From: JBDSZL01 sp039925145
GTDB taxonomy: Bacteria > Acidobacteriota > Vicinamibacteria > Vicinamibacterales > SCN-69-37
Reading direction: 5' to 3'
DNA: 64,000 bases
NCBI GenBank assembly: GCA_039925145.1
Contig: JBDSZL010000004.1
Span: 62,001-126,000, forward strand
The translations under genes and the position numbers were made by a program. Under the pieces are notes generated by a model that saw nothing but the letters and a program-made list of their open reading frames with translations, did not search any database and was not told the origin of the DNA. Below are positions 1 to 7,383 of the stretch, one piece after another. Each line of letters opens with the position of its first letter. The stretch's first letter is position 1.

Positions 1-187
1 TCTTCCCGAGAGTGCTCTTGCCGGCGCCGTTCTCCCCACACAAGGCGTGACAAGTGCCGCGCGCGATCTGAAAAGAGACGTCGTCGAGCGCCACCGCCCC
101 GGGGAAACGCTTGCCGACCGCCTCGAACGTCACCGCTGCCGGCGTCGATGTGGCGGCGAGCGCGCGGCGTGCATCCGGATCGGCCAT
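1..187 (-). CDS. Simple-sugar ABC importer ATPase, N-terminal part only
   Basis: The first 62 residues of an RbsA/XylG/MglA-type ATPase; the rest lies beyond the window edge. The frame runs from the ATG at 187-185 to base 1 without a stop. A beta strand leading to 'FPGAVALDDVSF' is followed by an intact Walker A, GENGAGKST. The FPGV/A-AL-DVSF lead-in and GENGAGKST wording are typical of the sugar (CUT2) ATPases, which usually carry two fused ATPase domains of about 500 residues in all. It starts 13 nt after the binding-protein gene and two genes after the RbsC-like permease, completing a three-gene importer. The sugar cannot be told from sequence. Confidence 0.85.
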   Translation of the reverse strand, partial: MADPDARRALAATSTPAAVTFEAVGKRFPGAVALDDVSFQIARGTCHALCGENGAGKSTLGK

Positions 188-200
188 GACGAGGACGCTT

Positions 201-1229
201 CTACTGCGGCAAGGCGAGGTACGGCTCGGGGATGTCGGTGAAGCCCCAGTCGCGCAATTGTCTCGCCCACGTGCCCAGATTCTCCTTGGAGACGCGCACC
301 AGTTCCATCGGGATGATTTCGGGGACGTCCTGCTTCAGCTGGACCTTGTCGAAGATCCGCTGCACTGAGACGTACCCCCACAGGTACGTCGGCTGTGCCA
401 GCAGCACCGGCGCCAGGCCTTTGTCCACATAGGCCAGCTCGGCGGGCAACGCATCGACCGCCACAATCTTGGTCTTCTTCGGGTCCAGATCGTTTAGCAG
501 GGTCTGGGTGAACAGTGGCCAGCCGCCAATCATCGCCCAGCCTTGAATCTGGGGGTAGGCGTTCTGCACGCGGATGACCTCGGCCGCCGCGTCCTGCGGT
601 GTCTCGACGTGGTAGAAGGTATCGACGAGCTTCATCTTGGGATACTTGGCGAGCCCCTGCTTCACGCCTTCGACGCGCTTGCGCAGATTGGGAGCGTTCT
701 GGTTGCCGGCCAGAATCGCGATGGCGCCTTTTTCTCCCATCTGTTTGGCCAGTTCGTCCATCACGGTCTGACCTGTCTTCAGGTCGTCCACCCCATAGAA
801 GGCAAAGCGCTTGGACTCTGGCGCGTCGCTGTCGAAGGTCATGACCGCGACGCCACGCGAAACCGCGTCGTTGATCGCGCCATTGACCTTGCCAGCGTCG
901 GAGCACGAGATCAGGATGGCCTTGGCACCTTCGTTGACGGCCTGGGCCACCCGCTGCGCCTGCACCTGGCCGTCTTCGCTCGGCGGCGTGAGCCAGGCGA
1001 TCTCGATCGGGATGTTGTGCTTCTGTGAGAGCTCCTTGGCGGCCGCCTCCGCGCCCGTGCGTGCGGACAGGAACACCGGATTGGTCGACGACTTCGCGAT
1101 GACGGCGATCTTCAGGCCGCTGGCGGGCTTTGCCGTCGAGTCGGGGGTCGACCCCGACGTGCACGCCGCAGCCAGGCCGGACAGCAGCAACACACCCACC
1201 ATCGTGGTGTTTCGAACCATGACTTTCAT
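201..1229 (-). CDS. Sugar ABC transporter substrate-binding lipoprotein (RbsB-like)
   Basis: 342 residues. The N-terminus is a lipoprotein signal: a hydrophobic stretch ending LSGLAAAC, so Cys23 is the probable lipidated residue, followed by a Ser/Thr-rich linker. The mature part has the periplasmic-binding type 1 fold of ribose/galactose/xylose binders: 'LKIAVIAKSSTNPVF' opening strand, 'AQAVNEGAKAILISCSD' first lobe helix-strand, and 'AIAILAGNQNAPNLRKRVEG' in the second lobe. It is presumably anchored outside the membrane and hands a monosaccharide or sugar-like ligand to the permease encoded 25 nt upstream. The order permease, binder, ATPase differs from the common binder-ATPase-permease order. 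Ligand unknown. Confidence 0.88.
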   Translation of the reverse strand: MKVMVRNTTMVGVLLLSGLAAACTSGSTPDSTAKPASGLKIAVIAKSSTNPVFLSARTGAEAAAKELSQKHNIPIEIAWLTPPSEDGQVQAQRVAQAVNEGAKAILISCSDAGKVNGAINDAVSRGVAVMTFDSDAPESKRFAFYGVDDLKTGQTVMDELAKQMGEKGAIAILAGNQNAPNLRKRVEGVKQGLAKYPKMKLVDTFYHVETPQDAAAEVIRVQNAYPQIQGWAMIGGWPLFTQTLLNDLDPKKTKIVAVDALPAELAYVDKGLAPVLLAQPTYLWGYVSVQRIFDKVQLKQDVPEIIPMELVRVSKENLGTWARQLRDWGFTDIPEPYLALPQ

Positions 1230-1254
1230 CTCACATCCTCTCGAGGCCGCAGCC

Positions 1255-2295
1255 TCACTGGACAGGGCCTGGACGCGCCGCGGCCGTGAGCCGCCGCGCC
1301 GTCAGCCGTGCGCTGGCCTGATCGAGCACGACGGCGATGATAATCGCGCACCCGATGATGATCCATTCGTAATTCTGATCGAAGTGCAGCGTGCGAATGG
1401 ACTGACGAATCAACACAATGAGGACCGCGCCGAGCAGCGCGCTCGCCGCACTGCCTTTGCCTCCGGCGAGGCTGGCGCCGCCGACGACTGCCGAGGCGAT
1501 CACGTACAGCTCATACCCCGTGGCGTCGCCGCACGATGCCGATCCATAGAAGCTCGCGCCCATGAAGGCGGCGATGCCGGCAGTGAGCCCGGAGATCACG
1601 AACACCGCGATCTTCACCCGACCCACCGGCACGCCAGAGAACCGGCTCGCTTCCGCATTGCCGCCGACCGCAAACACATGACGGCCGCTGACCGTTTGCG
1701 TGAGATATACGGTGCCGACCAGGGCAACCCCCACCATCACCAGCATGGGAACGGGATAGAGCGCCTCTGCGAGGCCGAGCGATGCTTTGGCCATGCCGGT
1801 CAGCGCCGGCGGCAACAAAATACTTTCGGCATTGCTCACCACGAACGCGATGCCCCGAACGATCCACATCGTGCCCAACGTGATGATGAAGGGATGCACG
1901 TTGAGCCCAACCACGAGGACACCGTTGACCAGGCCGCACACCAGACCGATGCCGACCGACACAAGCAGTCCAAGGCCGATGGTCGTGCCGGCGTCCATCG
2001 GGCCGACGTGCCGCAACAGCATCGCCGTGGCGACTCCCGACAATGCGTAGATCGAACCGACAGACAGATCGATCCCGCCCGAGACGATGACGACAGTGGC
2101 GCCAACCGCCATCACGGCGAAGAAGCTGGCGTCGGTGGCTGTCTGGATGAGCGTGTACGAGTTGAGGAAGTTGTTCACCTCGAGGCCGGTACGCTGGTCG
2201 ACGTGGCTGCCTGCCAGCACGGTGAGAATGCCGCCGAGCAGCACGATGACGAGCAGCAGCCCCAGTTGAGGCGCCGCCATGGCTCTTCGAAGCAT
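1255..2295 (-). CDS. Sugar ABC transporter permease (RbsC-like)
   Basis: 346 residues, about nine to ten predicted membrane segments, the normal size for the BPD_transp_2 permeases of ribose-type importers. Diagnostic stretches are VSGGIDLSVGSIYAL in the middle and FAVGGNAEASRFSGV in the cytoplasmic loop that contacts the ATPase, both strongly conserved in RbsC/XylH/AraH. It is first in the minus-strand operon with the binding protein and ATPase. It is divergent from leuB with 101 bp between starts, so both promoters should lie in that gap. An internal Met (MAAPQLGL) six codons in is an alternative start. The C-terminal tail is Ala/Arg-rich and not conserved. Confidence 0.88.
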   Translation of the reverse strand: MLRRAMAAPQLGLLLVIVLLGGILTVLAGSHVDQRTGLEVNNFLNSYTLIQTATDASFFAVMAVGATVVIVSGGIDLSVGSIYALSGVATAMLLRHVGPMDAGTTIGLGLLVSVGIGLVCGLVNGVLVVGLNVHPFIITLGTMWIVRGIAFVVSNAESILLPPALTGMAKASLGLAEALYPVPMLVMVGVALVGTVYLTQTVSGRHVFAVGGNAEASRFSGVPVGRVKIAVFVISGLTAGIAAFMGASFYGSASCGDATGYELYVIASAVVGGASLAGGKGSAASALLGAVLIVLIRQSIRTLHFDQNYEWIIIGCAIIIAVVLDQASARLTARRLTAAARPGPVQ

Positions 2296-2384
2296 GACCG
2301 GATGGACCCCTCCGCGTCAGAAACAGGTGGGGATGAGTCTCTCACACACGGCGCGCAGCCACCCGTCGTAGCCCAGCGCTCAAG

Positions 2385-2390
2385 TAGTAT
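2385..2390 (+). promoter_or_regulatory. Putative -10 box of leuB (TAGTAT)
   Basis: TAGTAT ends 6 nt before the leuB ATG. No Shine-Dalgarno is visible, and the -35 position (about 2362-2367) has no TTG-like hexamer. If real, transcription would start at or next to the ATG, giving a leaderless mRNA. One of several such boxes in the window. Confidence 0.35.
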
Positions 2391-2396
2391 TTCCTC

Positions 2397-3482
2397 ATGA
2401 CGTTTGACATCGCAGTGCTGCCAGGCGACGGCATCGGTCCCGAGATCATGAAGGAAGCCGTCAAGGTCCTCGACGCGACAGGCCGCAAGTTCGGCTTCAG
2501 CCTGGATTACCGGACGGCCGACGTTGGCGGCTGCGCGATCGATCGGCACGGCCATGCGCTGCCGCCGCAGACGCTTGCCATCTGTGAGGCGAGCCAGGCG
2601 ATTCTGTTCGGCTCAGTGGGTGGTCCCAAGTGGGAATCGCTGCCGCCCGACCAGCAGCCCGAGCGAGCAGCGCTCCTGCCGCTCCGCAAGCACTTCGACC
2701 TTTACTGCAACTTCCGTCCCGGCAAGGTCTACAAGGCGCTCGTCCCTTCGTGCCCGCTCCGTGCCGATATCGTCGGCGACGGCTTCGACATCCTGGTTGT
2801 TCGCGAGCTGACCGGAGGCGCCTATTTCTCCCAGCGGCCGGGTGGCAAGGGGCGCGACGGCAGCGGCCCCGACGAGCGGGCCTGGGACACAAAGGAGTAT
2901 TCGCGGCGGCAGATCGAGCGCATTGCGCACAAGGCCTTTCAGGCGGCGCGCCTGCGCCGCCGGCAGCTCGTGTCGGTCGACAAGGCCAACGTCCTGACCA
3001 GCATGGTGTTCTGGCGCGAGGTCGTGACAGGCGTGGCCACGGTGTATCCCGACGTGACCTGCACGCACATGTACGTGGATAACGCGGCCATGCAGCTCGT
3101 GAAGAATCCACGCCAGTTCGACGTGCTGCTGTGTGGCAACATGTTCGGCGACATCCTCTCCGACGAATGCGCCATGCTGACCGGATCGATGGGCCTGCTG
3201 CCATCGGCAAGTCTCGCGGAGGGGCGCTTCGGTCTCTACGAGCCGGCCGGCGGCACCGCACCGGACATCGCCGGTAAGGGCATCGCCAATCCCATCGCGC
3301 AGATCCTCTCTGCCGCCCTGATGCTGCGGCATTCATTCGAGCGCGACGATGCCGCTAGCGCGATCGAGGCGGCGGTGGCAAGAACCATCGAGCAGGGCGT
3401 ACGCACTGGCGACATCGCGCCTGCCGGCACCCAGTCGGTCGGCACAGCGGCAATGGGAGACGCCATCGCCACCCATCTGTGA
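2397..3482 (+). CDS. leuB: 3-isopropylmalate dehydrogenase
   Basis: 361 residues, full family length. LeuB oxidises and decarboxylates 3-isopropylmalate with NAD+ in leucine synthesis. The family signatures are in order: N-terminal 'LPGDGIGPEI', 'ILFGSVGGPKWE', 'PLRKHFDLYCNFRP' substrate-binding region, 'ILVVRELTGGAYF' (usually GGIYF), 'SVDKANVL', 'MYVDNAAMQL' with the catalytic Asp, 'GNMFGDILSDE' metal-binding motif, and 'YEPAGGTAPDIAGK' cofactor loop. The pattern favours LeuB over tartrate or isocitrate dehydrogenases. It stands alone here, without leuA, leuC or leuD, and is followed by a strong hairpin at 3553-3587. Confidence 0.95.
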   Translation: MTFDIAVLPGDGIGPEIMKEAVKVLDATGRKFGFSLDYRTADVGGCAIDRHGHALPPQTLAICEASQAILFGSVGGPKWESLPPDQQPERAALLPLRKHFDLYCNFRPGKVYKALVPSCPLRADIVGDGFDILVVRELTGGAYFSQRPGGKGRDGSGPDERAWDTKEYSRRQIERIAHKAFQAARLRRRQLVSVDKANVLTSMVFWREVVTGVATVYPDVTCTHMYVDNAAMQLVKNPRQFDVLLCGNMFGDILSDECAMLTGSMGLLPSASLAEGRFGLYEPAGGTAPDIAGKGIANPIAQILSAALMLRHSFERDDAASAIEAAVARTIEQGVRTGDIAPAGTQSVGTAAMGDAIATHL

Positions 3483-3552
3483 GGTCGTCGCGCCGATCTC
3501 AGACATGAACGTGGCTTACGGATTCGTAATCCGTTTAGCAACTCGCCGTCGA

Positions 3553-3587
3553 ATTTCCTGACCGATCGCATAGATCGTTCAGGAAAT
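3553..3587 (+). terminator. Strong hairpin downstream of leuB
   Basis: Inverted repeat with 15-nt arms (3553-3567 and 3573-3587), one mismatch and a 5-nt loop (GCATA). It lies 70 nt after the leuB stop and 57 nt before the next start. No clean T-run follows, so it may be a terminator with a weak tail, an mRNA-stabilising hairpin or a protein-binding dyad. Confidence 0.55.
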
Positions 3588-3643
3588 GTGCTGGTTTGGG
3601 TCTTGCGTAGTTCGCGCCCACAACCAGGCTCGGTGAGCTGCTT

Positions 3644-5554
3644 ATGCACGGACCCAATCTCCCAACTGCCGCCCCCGGGCTTGAAGGCCCTCAGCACCGT
3701 CCCAGTCTTCCGGGATTCGCCGATGCGCTCGGCGATCGCGTGCTGGTGTTCGAAACCAGTAATTCGTCGTGGCTCGAGCTGCTCCGGTTCAAGCGCGCCC
3801 TCAGCGAGGTGCCCGCCTTCGAGTCCGCGCTGCGCCAGCGGCTGGACGACCTGAGTGGGTTCAGTCATCCGTCGATCGCGGCCATCCGTCGGGTCGAGCG
3901 CGATGCAGGCGACGACCTGATGCTCGTCTGGAATCACGTCGCCGGCCGCCGGCTCTCGGAGATCATGCAGGATGCAACGGGACCGGCTTTCGCGCTGGAA
4001 CTGATCGGTCAGGTCGCCCCAGCTCTTGTCGCCCTCCACGAGCACGAAGCCGGCTTGTCGCATGGCCTCCTCACACCCGATCGCATTGTCGTGACCCGTG
4101 ACGGCCGGTTGGTGATCACCGAGCACCTCATGGCATCGGCGATGGGCGTCCTCGGCCTGCCGGCGGAGCGTGTGCGTGCCGAGTTGCAACTGGCGGTGGC
4201 GGACGGCCCCGACCCGGTCATGTTTGGTAGCGCCGCCGACCTTCTTCAACTCGGATTCATGGCGCTGTCGCTGCTCGTTGGGCGGCGCATCGATCCGACC
4301 GAGTACCCCGCCAAGATGGGTGCATGCCTCGAAGAGCTCGAGGCGCGCGCGGCTGGCCGATTCATGGTGCCGGCCTCACTGCGAAGCTGGCTCGAACACG
4401 CGCTGCAGCTGGATGGCAAGTCGTTCATGTCGGCGCGTGAGGCGCTCGACGCCTTCAGCGGGCTGCCAACAGCGGCAGAACTGCTAACGCCGGTCAAGCC
4501 GGCGCCAGCACCCGTTGAGGCGCCCGCATCTGCGGCCGTCGTGACGACGCCCGCCACGCCCGTCGCGCTGCCGCCGCCAGATTCTGTGGTGGCGCCCGCG
4601 ACGTCCGTTATGGAGCCGGTGCTCGCTGCAACAGGCCATGCCGCGGCGAGCACGACGGCCGAGGCCATTGCGCCGCCCGTCGCGGCGGCGAAGCCGCGGA
4701 TGGGTCCGATGGCGGTGTCGCCGGCTCCGGCTGCAGTGTCAGCGGCTCCGTCTTTGGCGTCTTTTCCCGTTCAGCCGTCAGCGCCGACGTCCGCCGCGCC
4801 AGTCAAGTCCCGTCGTCGTCTCATCGTGACCGTGGCGATTGCAGTGGTTCTGGGAGGCGTCGCCATTTTCGAAGGCAGCGTCATCGCGATGCTCATCGAT
4901 CGGCCTGCGAGTCTTCCGCCTCCGGCGATTGACCGCGCGGCGCACGCGCCGGCACCGGCGGCGTTGAGTGTTCCGGAGCCATCGCCCACGTCTGGCCCCG
5001 CATCCCCGGCAGCGACGACCGCGTCGGCTGCTGCCATCCCAGCTACGGCGGCGGCTGCGGATCCGACGGCGGCCAACGCGTTGCGGCCTGGGGCCGATCC
5101 TTCGCTGGCCGGCGCACCCGGAAGCCGCTTCGGCGGTCTGAAACTGACATCGAGTTTCGATCTCGCGGCGTTCGAGAATGGGAAGCCGGTCGGATCCAGC
5201 GCGGCGCCCATCGCGCTGACGGAAGGTTCGCACGCCATGGATCTGGTGAACGACGCGCTCGGTTTCCGGACGCGCATCACTGTCACCGTCAAGCCCGGCC
5301 AGATGACCTCCGTGGCGCTGTCGGCGCCGAACGGCCGCGTGAGCATCAACGCGATGCCGTGGGCAAGTGTGTGGATTGACGGCGCGCCGGCCGGCGACAC
5401 ACCGCTGGCCAACGTCGCCATTCCGATTGGATCGCACGAAGTCGTGTTCCGGCATCCACAGCTCGGCGAGCAACGACAGACCATGATCGTCAAGGCGGAG
5501 GGACTGACGAAGGTCAGTGCCAACCTGCAAGCCACCGCAGGAGGTGAGCGATGA
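3644..5554 (+). CDS. PEGA-domain protein with a degenerate kinase-like domain
   Basis: 636 residues, not assignable to a named gene. Residues about 25-270 look like a Ser/Thr-kinase fold with lost catalysis: the HRDLKPxN loop reads HGLLTPDRI (His140) and the DFG position reads VITEH (157-161), so both catalytic Asp residues are missing. An Ala/Pro-rich linker follows (about 285-385), then RRR and one membrane helix (about 392-415), a second low-complexity linker, and from about 564 a PEGA domain (GRVSINAMPWASVWIDGAPAG, typical surface-layer/sugar-binding-like repeat). I infer a cytoplasmic pseudokinase joined through one helix to an extracytoplasmic PEGA module. The next gene overlaps by 4 nt, so they are probably co-translated. 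No clear Shine-Dalgarno was seen. Confidence 0.75.
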   Translation: MHGPNLPTAAPGLEGPQHRPSLPGFADALGDRVLVFETSNSSWLELLRFKRALSEVPAFESALRQRLDDLSGFSHPSIAAIRRVERDAGDDLMLVWNHVAGRRLSEIMQDATGPAFALELIGQVAPALVALHEHEAGLSHGLLTPDRIVVTRDGRLVITEHLMASAMGVLGLPAERVRAELQLAVADGPDPVMFGSAADLLQLGFMALSLLVGRRIDPTEYPAKMGACLEELEARAAGRFMVPASLRSWLEHALQLDGKSFMSAREALDAFSGLPTAAELLTPVKPAPAPVEAPASAAVVTTPATPVALPPPDSVVAPATSVMEPVLAATGHAAASTTAEAIAPPVAAAKPRMGPMAVSPAPAAVSAAPSLASFPVQPSAPTSAAPVKSRRRLIVTVAIAVVLGGVAIFEGSVIAMLIDRPASLPPPAIDRAAHAPAPAALSVPEPSPTSGPASPAATTASAAAIPATAAAADPTAANALRPGADPSLAGAPGSRFGGLKLTSSFDLAAFENGKPVGSSAAPIALTEGSHAMDLVNDALGFRTRITVTVKPGQMTSVALSAPNGRVSINAMPWASVWIDGAPAGDTPLANVAIPIGSHEVVFRHPQLGEQRQTMIVKAEGLTKVSANLQATAGGER

Positions 5555-6540
5555 GGCTCGACCGATCGATCGCGATTCGTACTGCAGGCGGGCTGCTGGT
5601 CCTGCTGCTGACCGCGGTGCCAGCCGCGGCACAGGTTGGACTGGCGCAGGCGAAGGATCTCTACGCCTCGGCGTCCTACGAAGAGGCGCTCCAGGCGCTC
5701 GGCACGTTACCGGTCAGGACCACGTCCATCGAGTCGACCGAAGTGGCGACCTACCAGGTGTTCTGTCTGCTCGCGCTGGGACGAAGCGCCGAAGCCAAGC
5801 AGGCGATCGAAGCGATCGTGCACTCCGATCCGTTGTTTCACCCCACCGACGGGCAAGCCTCGCCGCGCCTGCGGGCATTCTTCGAAGACACGCGGCGGCC
5901 GTTCCTGCCAGACATCGTGCGCCAGACGTACGCGCACGGCAAAGAGGCCTTTACGCGCAAGAATGCCGCAGATGCGCTGGTCGACTTCAATCGCGTGATC
6001 GCGCTCGTGGACGAGCTCGGCGAAACGGCCGACCCCGGCATCGCCGATCTCCGTACGTTGGCATCGGGCTTCAGGGATCTCGCGGCGACGATAGTTGCTC
6101 CGGCTCCGCCCCCAGTGGCTGCTGCCCCCGCCCCGGTGGTCGCGGCGCCTGCGGCCGTATCAGCGGCCGCCACCGGCGCGCCGGCCAGTCCGGCTTCATC
6201 CGCGAGCGCTACGCCTGCCGATGCGGGTGGCACCCCGACGCCTCGTCTCTACAGCGTGACTGACGCGGACGTCATGAAGCCGATTGCCATCTCGCGCGCG
6301 TTCCCCGAGTGGCGACCGTTCAACCCGACTGAGGCCCGCCGTGACTTCAACGGCACACTCGATGTGGTCACCAACGAGATGGGCATGGTGGTCTCGGCCA
6401 CGATTGTGAAGAGCATTCATCCACTCTACGATCCGATGTTGCTGCGGGCGGCTGCGGCCTGGCGGTTCAAGCCGGCCACGAAGAACGGCATGCCGGTGCG
6501 ATACACCTCGAGGATCGACATTCGCCTCACGCCGAAGTGA
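5551..6540 (+). CDS. Secreted protein with TPR-like repeats and TonB-C-like domain
   Basis: 329 residues. Residues 1-27 form a signal peptide ending AAAQ. Next come helical repeats resembling TPRs ('LAQAKDLYASASYEEALQAL', 'ALGRSAEAKQAIEAIV'), an Ala/Pro linker at about 185-235, and a C-terminal domain ending 'YDPMLLRAAAAWRFKPATKNG' then 'RIDIRLTPK'. That ending matches the TonB C-terminal fold, where the final strands follow a W-x-F/Y-x-P-A motif. It lacks the N-terminal TonB anchor, so it is more likely a periplasmic TonB-C-like protein than an energy transducer. It starts inside the end of the pseudokinase gene (ATGA overlap), suggesting a common complex. Confidence 0.75.
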   Translation: MRLDRSIAIRTAGGLLVLLLTAVPAAAQVGLAQAKDLYASASYEEALQALGTLPVRTTSIESTEVATYQVFCLLALGRSAEAKQAIEAIVHSDPLFHPTDGQASPRLRAFFEDTRRPFLPDIVRQTYAHGKEAFTRKNAADALVDFNRVIALVDELGETADPGIADLRTLASGFRDLAATIVAPAPPPVAAAPAPVVAAPAAVSAAATGAPASPASSASATPADAGGTPTPRLYSVTDADVMKPIAISRAFPEWRPFNPTEARRDFNGTLDVVTNEMGMVVSATIVKSIHPLYDPMLLRAAAAWRFKPATKNGMPVRYTSRIDIRLTPK

Positions 6541-6543
6541 GTG

Positions 6544-7383
6544 CTACCGGCCTGGTCCCGGCGCTCCGCGCGCCGCGCCGCCCATGGCGGCCATGCCGCT
6601 GAGGATGTCCTGCTTCTGGAAGCCCGCAGGCACGGTGAACATCGAGTCGGGAAACGTCTGGCGCGCCACGTCCGTGACCTCCATCGTCGTCTGTACCCCC
6701 GCAAGCGTCGCCGTCACTCTGACAGGGAACCCGTCGAATCCCTGGCTATCCGCTGAGCCAAACGCGAGCACGGCGCTGGCGATCTGCGGCATCAGCTTGC
6801 TGAGCAGACTTGCGAGCTGACCGGCGACCGCGAAGTCGGCCTCGGTGACTCCGAGGGCGCTCGCGCTGACGGTGCACACGTCCGACGTCTTCTGGCCGTT
6901 CTCGTAGCCCTCGTAGACGTTGCACGTCCAGCGTCCGACCTTGCTCGTGCCCCCCTTGCGGAACTCGGGCTTGGCAGCCGGCGTCGTTGGCAGGCCGCGT
7001 CCGCGCATCATCGCTTCCATCTGCGCCCGCTGGGCGGGCGACATGTTCGCCATCTGCGCCTGCATCATCGTGAGGGCATTCTGCGCCATCGCCGCCATGG
7101 CCTCGAGCTCGGCCTTGGTCATCTCCGTATACGTCTTGGCTCCGGTGTCGATCAGATCGATGACTCCTTTGCCGGTGTCATAGACGACGACCTGCTGCGT
7201 GCCCGTTGCGCCGGTGACCTCCGAGCGCATGCGTGTCTTCTCGATCTGCGTCTGCGTCGTTTGAGCCGTCGTCCCGACTGTGACCCGCTGGGTGATCTGG
7301 ATGCCTTCGGCGGCAAATCCTGGGACAGCGATCGTGCTGAACAGGAGTGCGACGCTGAGAAGTCTCGGGTTGCTGAACGTCAT
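6544..7383 (-). CDS. Secreted DUF4412-type protein
   Basis: 279 residues. The signal peptide ends at 'AVPGFAAE' and the mature part is mostly beta, opening 'GIQITQRVTVGTTAQTTQT'. A Met/Gln-rich helical stretch (about 100-140, 'MAAMAQNALTMMQAQMANM') follows, then a domain with two Cys ('WTCNVYEGY' and 'TSDVCTVS') that could form a disulfide. The overall pattern, with 'VVYDTGKGVIDLIDTGAKTYTEM', resembles DUF4412 periplasmic proteins of unknown function. The start at 7383 overlaps the stop of the radical SAM gene by 4 nt (ATGA), so it should be translated with it. A longer frame upstream lies inside the radical SAM gene and is not credible. Confidence 0.7.
   Translation of the reverse strand: MTFSNPRLLSVALLFSTIAVPGFAAEGIQITQRVTVGTTAQTTQTQIEKTRMRSEVTGATGTQQVVVYDTGKGVIDLIDTGAKTYTEMTKAELEAMAAMAQNALTMMQAQMANMSPAQRAQMEAMMRGRGLPTTPAAKPEFRKGGTSKVGRWTCNVYEGYENGQKTSDVCTVSASALGVTEADFAVAGQLASLLSKLMPQIASAVLAFGSADSQGFDGFPVRVTATLAGVQTTMEVTDVARQTFPDSMFTVPAGFQKQDILSGMAAMGGAARGAPGPGR

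Noticed and set aside
811..2400. Long open frame on the plus strand opposite the sugar ABC genes
   Set aside because: It is antisense to two clearly recognisable genes, is rich in Arg/His/Asp with no domain, and is explained by the high GC content. The same holds for long antisense frames at 9678-11381, 19029-20174, 26307-28160, 50105-51673 and 56349-58562.
3518..3534. tRNA-like anticodon arm (5-bp stem, 7-nt loop with CGT) after leuB
   Set aside because: No acceptor stem, D arm or pairing T arm can be placed around it, so it is not a tRNA; at most a remnant. The following hairpin is treated as a terminator-like structure.
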